Below are positions 61,665 to 64,000 of a stretch of 64,000 nucleotides of DNA, one piece after another; the stretch's first letter is position 1; every line of letters starts with the position of its first letter. This DNA is from Nothopassalora personata (taxonomy: Eukaryota; Ascomycota; Dothideomycetes; Mycosphaerellales; Mycosphaerellaceae). The notes beneath the pieces are model-generated. The model was not told the origin of the DNA, searched no databases, and saw only the letters and a program-made list of their open reading frames with translations. The position numbers were made by a program, and so were the translations under genes. The stretch covers positions 2,046,001 to 2,110,000 of the forward strand of contig CM066295.1 of NCBI GenBank assembly GCA_033816765.1, read 5' to 3'.

Positions 61665-64000
61665 TCATCGACTAGGCTCACTCTCCTTCAACCCGACCGC
61701 GCCACTCTTCCTCAAGACTCCAAGTTCTACCAACTTATGCCAAGTCGCATCCCTGGCCATCGCGCTTTTCTTATCAAACTCCAGACCATCGAGAGATTCC
61801 AATTTGGGACAGCCGTTAGCCAATAGCGCATGATACACTTTCCTGCGCAGCTTCGCATCTTCATCCATGCGCTCGTAGTATATTCGATCAGCCTCCCGAT
61901 CCAGCGGTGCAAGCAGATACTTCAACTGCTCTGCCGCCTCTGCTTTTGCATCCTCGTCGTCTTCCGCAATTCCACTGGCAACTCTTCGAATCACACTTGT
62001 CATGGGCTGAGTGCAGGCATGAAGAGGATAGAAGGTCTGTGTCAGGTCGTTGCCCCGGATATCAACAGTCCTTAGCGTCTTTAGCTTCGACAAGGTGACT
62101 GCTGTCTTTCGTAGCCTGTCCAAACGGCCGCCGCATACCAGCAGTTGCTCAAGCTTGTTAATGTTCAGCAAAGGCCGGATGTCCTTGATGCAGTTGAAGT
62201 TCAGATTGAGTGTCGCAAGATTTGGCAACTTCAAGCCAAAATCGGGTGGTAACTCCTGCAGACCAACGGAAGCCAGCTCAAGGTGTTGGACACTCAGTAG
62301 CTTGTGAGGCAACGAGATTGTCGGCACACTGTTTCCAGAAAGACGCACAGTACGTGCGACGAGTTCCTCCTCGAGTAAGTTGACAGTACGACCGGCTGGC
62401 AGGGTCTGCTTCCTCATGGAAACGACGTCCAATCGCTTGAGGCACCCGATCCCCTGCACTGTCGACAAGCAATTCTGATCAAGTAAGAGAGTCCTGATCC
62501 CTGGCAAAAATGTCACATCCAGTCGGCGTAGTTCACAGTTCTTCAACGACATATGCCTCAGCTTAGGCATCCGCTCGTGAAACTGCAAAGGCTCTAAAAG
62601 CTTGTTACCATCCAGCTTCAGGCACCGAAGGGCTGGCAAGAGGTCCACATGTTGAACGGCAGTAATGTTGTTATCACAGAGATCCAGCTCTTCAAGACGA
62701 GTGAGCTGACTCTGCGCAAAGTCGATGACCTGCAGCTGGTTACTCCTCGCTCTGAACTTAAGCAGGCCATCGAGATGCAAGATGCCATCAAGGCTCTGAA
62801 TGTGGTTGTCATCGGCTCGCAGCTCGCGTAAGTGGATAAGACAGCTCAAGCCGTCTAAGTTCTTTAGCTCGTTGCCCGATATGTCGAGGTATTGTAGGTG
62901 CATCAGGTCATTCCACGGTGTTAAGCTACTCAGATGATTCGACCGGGCGATCAGATGTCTCACCGAGGTAGGTGCTCCGTTGAGATATGCAAGCTTGTTG
63001 TTCGACACATCCAGATCTTGCGTTCTTCCGCAAAAGTCATCCAGTCCGTGTAAGGAAGAAAGGCCCCGATTATGAAGATCAAGCTGCGTGAGCTCTTCCC
63101 AGTAGGGTTCATCCGCCTTCACGTCTGTGAGAATCTTGACCATGTCCTTCACGGCCAAAGCGTAACGATCCTCGACTTCAGCCGCAGCATGCCGCGCAAG
63201 CCTTTGAGCGAGAGCTTCCTCGGATGGCCTTTCCCTGTCTTCCTCGTGAACCGTGAAGTCTGGCAAGTCACTGAGGATGAAGCTAGGATCATACTTCATG
63301 GGTGATGATGGTACGTCGATTACCTGTCCTTGCCGACGCTTGCTCAGCGGCCTCGAAACACTCAACGCGACGCTCATCATACGATCACCGGGTAAAGGTG
63401 CGACAAAAGACAGTTCGCTCTGCTCATGGGTGTTGGCATCGTTGAAGCGACTCGTCAATGTCTTCCGGCGGAGCGACAACTGCCTTGCAGCTCCTCGATA
63501 TGTTGAGCTTGGTTGTGCCATCCCCCTGGCAGGTAGTGCGTGGCGAACCTTTGGTTCCTCAAGCTCCTCGATCAATGAGACGTCCGAGTAAGAAGTAAAG
63601 TCGACAATGCTTGCCTCGACCCGCTTGACGTCCTCGCTTGCTGACATTTGATCGTGCGCATCATGACTTGCGGAGGACAGGCAGCTTTCGTCTTCCTCCT
63701 CGACGTTCTCAAGGACTTCAGTCACCTCACTACACTGCGCGATCGCCAAAGCGGCCTGCGCGGCTGCATATACAAGAGGCTGCTGCTGGGCCTTACCCTG
63801 CACAGCCAAGCGATGCAGGTCTTCATCGCCCCATGAGGTTGCACGAGTTTCATTTGTCTGCTGCTGGCTCGAGGTGAAGGCGGTATATCGTGAAGGATCA
63901 GAACTTGAGTACGTATGACGAGACGTCTTGCTGTCTCTTGTAGTCGGGCGATTCAGTACTGTTTCTTGCGAGGTCGTACGAGACACGGTCTGCTCCACCA
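61665..64000 (-). CDS. cdc11: Leucine-rich-repeat scaffold of the septation/mitotic-exit network (Cdc11/Nud1/SnaD-like), C-terminal part
   Basis: The frame is open to the right edge, so the N-terminus lies outside; at least 777 aa are present. A Ser/Glu-rich disordered region (to about 280) precedes leucine-rich repeats from about 300 to 690 of the visible part. The repeats read LTQLDLHNRGLSSLHGL, LQYLDISGNELKNLDGL and LEELDLCDNNITAV. The end is a charged helical cap with EADRIYYERMDEDAKLRRKVYHALL (about 715-740). This layout, a long disordered N-terminus and SDS22-like LRRs at the C-terminus, fits spindle-pole-body scaffolds of the septation initiation network (Cdc11 in fission yeast, Nud1 in budding yeast, SnaD in Aspergillus). 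Such proteins dock the GTPase module and kinases that trigger septation. Confidence 0.8.
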   Translation of the reverse strand, partial: VEQTVSRTTSQETVLNRPTTRDSKTSRHTYSSSDPSRYTAFTSSQQQTNETRATSWGDEDLHRLAVQGKAQQQPLVYAAAQAALAIAQCSEVTEVLENVEEEDESCLSSASHDAHDQMSASEDVKRVEASIVDFTSYSDVSLIEELEEPKVRHALPARGMAQPSSTYRGAARQLSLRRKTLTSRFNDANTHEQSELSFVAPLPGDRMMSVALSVSRPLSKRRQGQVIDVPSSPMKYDPSFILSDLPDFTVHEEDRERPSEEALAQRLARHAAAEVEDRYALAVKDMVKILTDVKADEPYWEELTQLDLHNRGLSSLHGLDDFCGRTQDLDVSNNKLAYLNGAPTSVRHLIARSNHLSSLTPWNDLMHLQYLDISGNELKNLDGLSCLIHLRELRADDNHIQSLDGILHLDGLLKFRARSNQLQVIDFAQSQLTRLEELDLCDNNITAVQHVDLLPALRCLKLDGNKLLEPLQFHERMPKLRHMSLKNCELRRLDVTFLPGIRTLLLDQNCLSTVQGIGCLKRLDVVSMRKQTLPAGRTVNLLEEELVARTVRLSGNSVPTISLPHKLLSVQHLELASVGLQELPPDFGLKLPNLATLNLNFNCIKDIRPLLNINKLEQLLVCGGRLDRLRKTAVTLSKLKTLRTVDIRGNDLTQTFYPLHACTQPMTSVIRRVASGIAEDDEDAKAEAAEQLKYLLAPLDREADRIYYERMDEDAKLRRKVYHALLANGCPKLESLDGLEFDKKSAMARDATWHKLVELGVLRKSGAVGLKESEPSR

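Noticed and set aside
1..64000. tRNA, rRNA, CRISPR arrays, biosynthetic cluster
   Set aside because: No clover-leaf with A/B boxes, rDNA, spaced direct repeats, or PKS/NRPS/terpene synthase genes were recognised; IDI1 alone does not make a cluster.

Overview
This is a filamentous ascomycete (Pezizomycotina) nuclear contig. The evidence is compact genes with 50-80 nt introns carrying CTAAC/CTGAC branch sites, a fused CPSase-ATCase, a long-tailed Pmp3, several 2EXR-type F-box-like proteins, and transposons destroyed by RIP-like C-to-T mutation. A Dothideomycete (Mycosphaerella-like) is my best guess, but it is inference. All gene models are read by eye; exon joins were checked for reading phase and conserved family sequence.

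Positions 1-5735 are a retrotransposon graveyard. It holds the 3' end of a Copia element (+), a Gypsy RT/RNase H block (+), and a second Copia gag-protease-integrase part (-). A near-perfect 180-bp inverted repeat lies at the Gypsy/Copia junction. CpA and TpG dinucleotides are strongly depleted and TAG stops are everywhere. Positions 5735-16500 are an accessory zone. It contains small genes I do not recognise, three of which (7422, 9033, 9900) are tandem paralogues. Two more (11102, 12226) carry CCCH-like Cys/His motifs. There is a second small RIP island (13246-13560), a decayed gene (13560-15187) and an intact 2EXR gene (15558).

From 16.5 kb on, the window is mainly core housekeeping. Nucleotide synthesis is represented by the CPSase-ATCase (16535-22452, -) and GMP synthase (27080-28711, +). 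The rest are an MFS transporter, Svf1, a small hydrophilic protein, Vps15, a SET/SMYD protein, Mcm6 divergent from IPP isomerase, two large disordered proteins, an Arc1-type tRNA-binding cofactor, Pmp3 divergent from exosome Mtr3, cytosolic prolyl-tRNA synthetase, tubulin cofactor D, and the C-terminal part of a Cdc11/Nud1 leucine-rich scaffold that runs off the right edge. A patch at 49.7-52.1 kb, with an outlier near 55 kb, holds decaying 2EXR-type genes between the core genes.

The most notable observations are the CPSase-ATCase lacking the usual inactive dihydroorotase-like domain and carrying two GC-AG introns around tiny exons, the tandem orphan family beside the repeats, and the palindromic Copia arms. 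No tRNA, rRNA, CRISPR or bacterial-type operon was seen.
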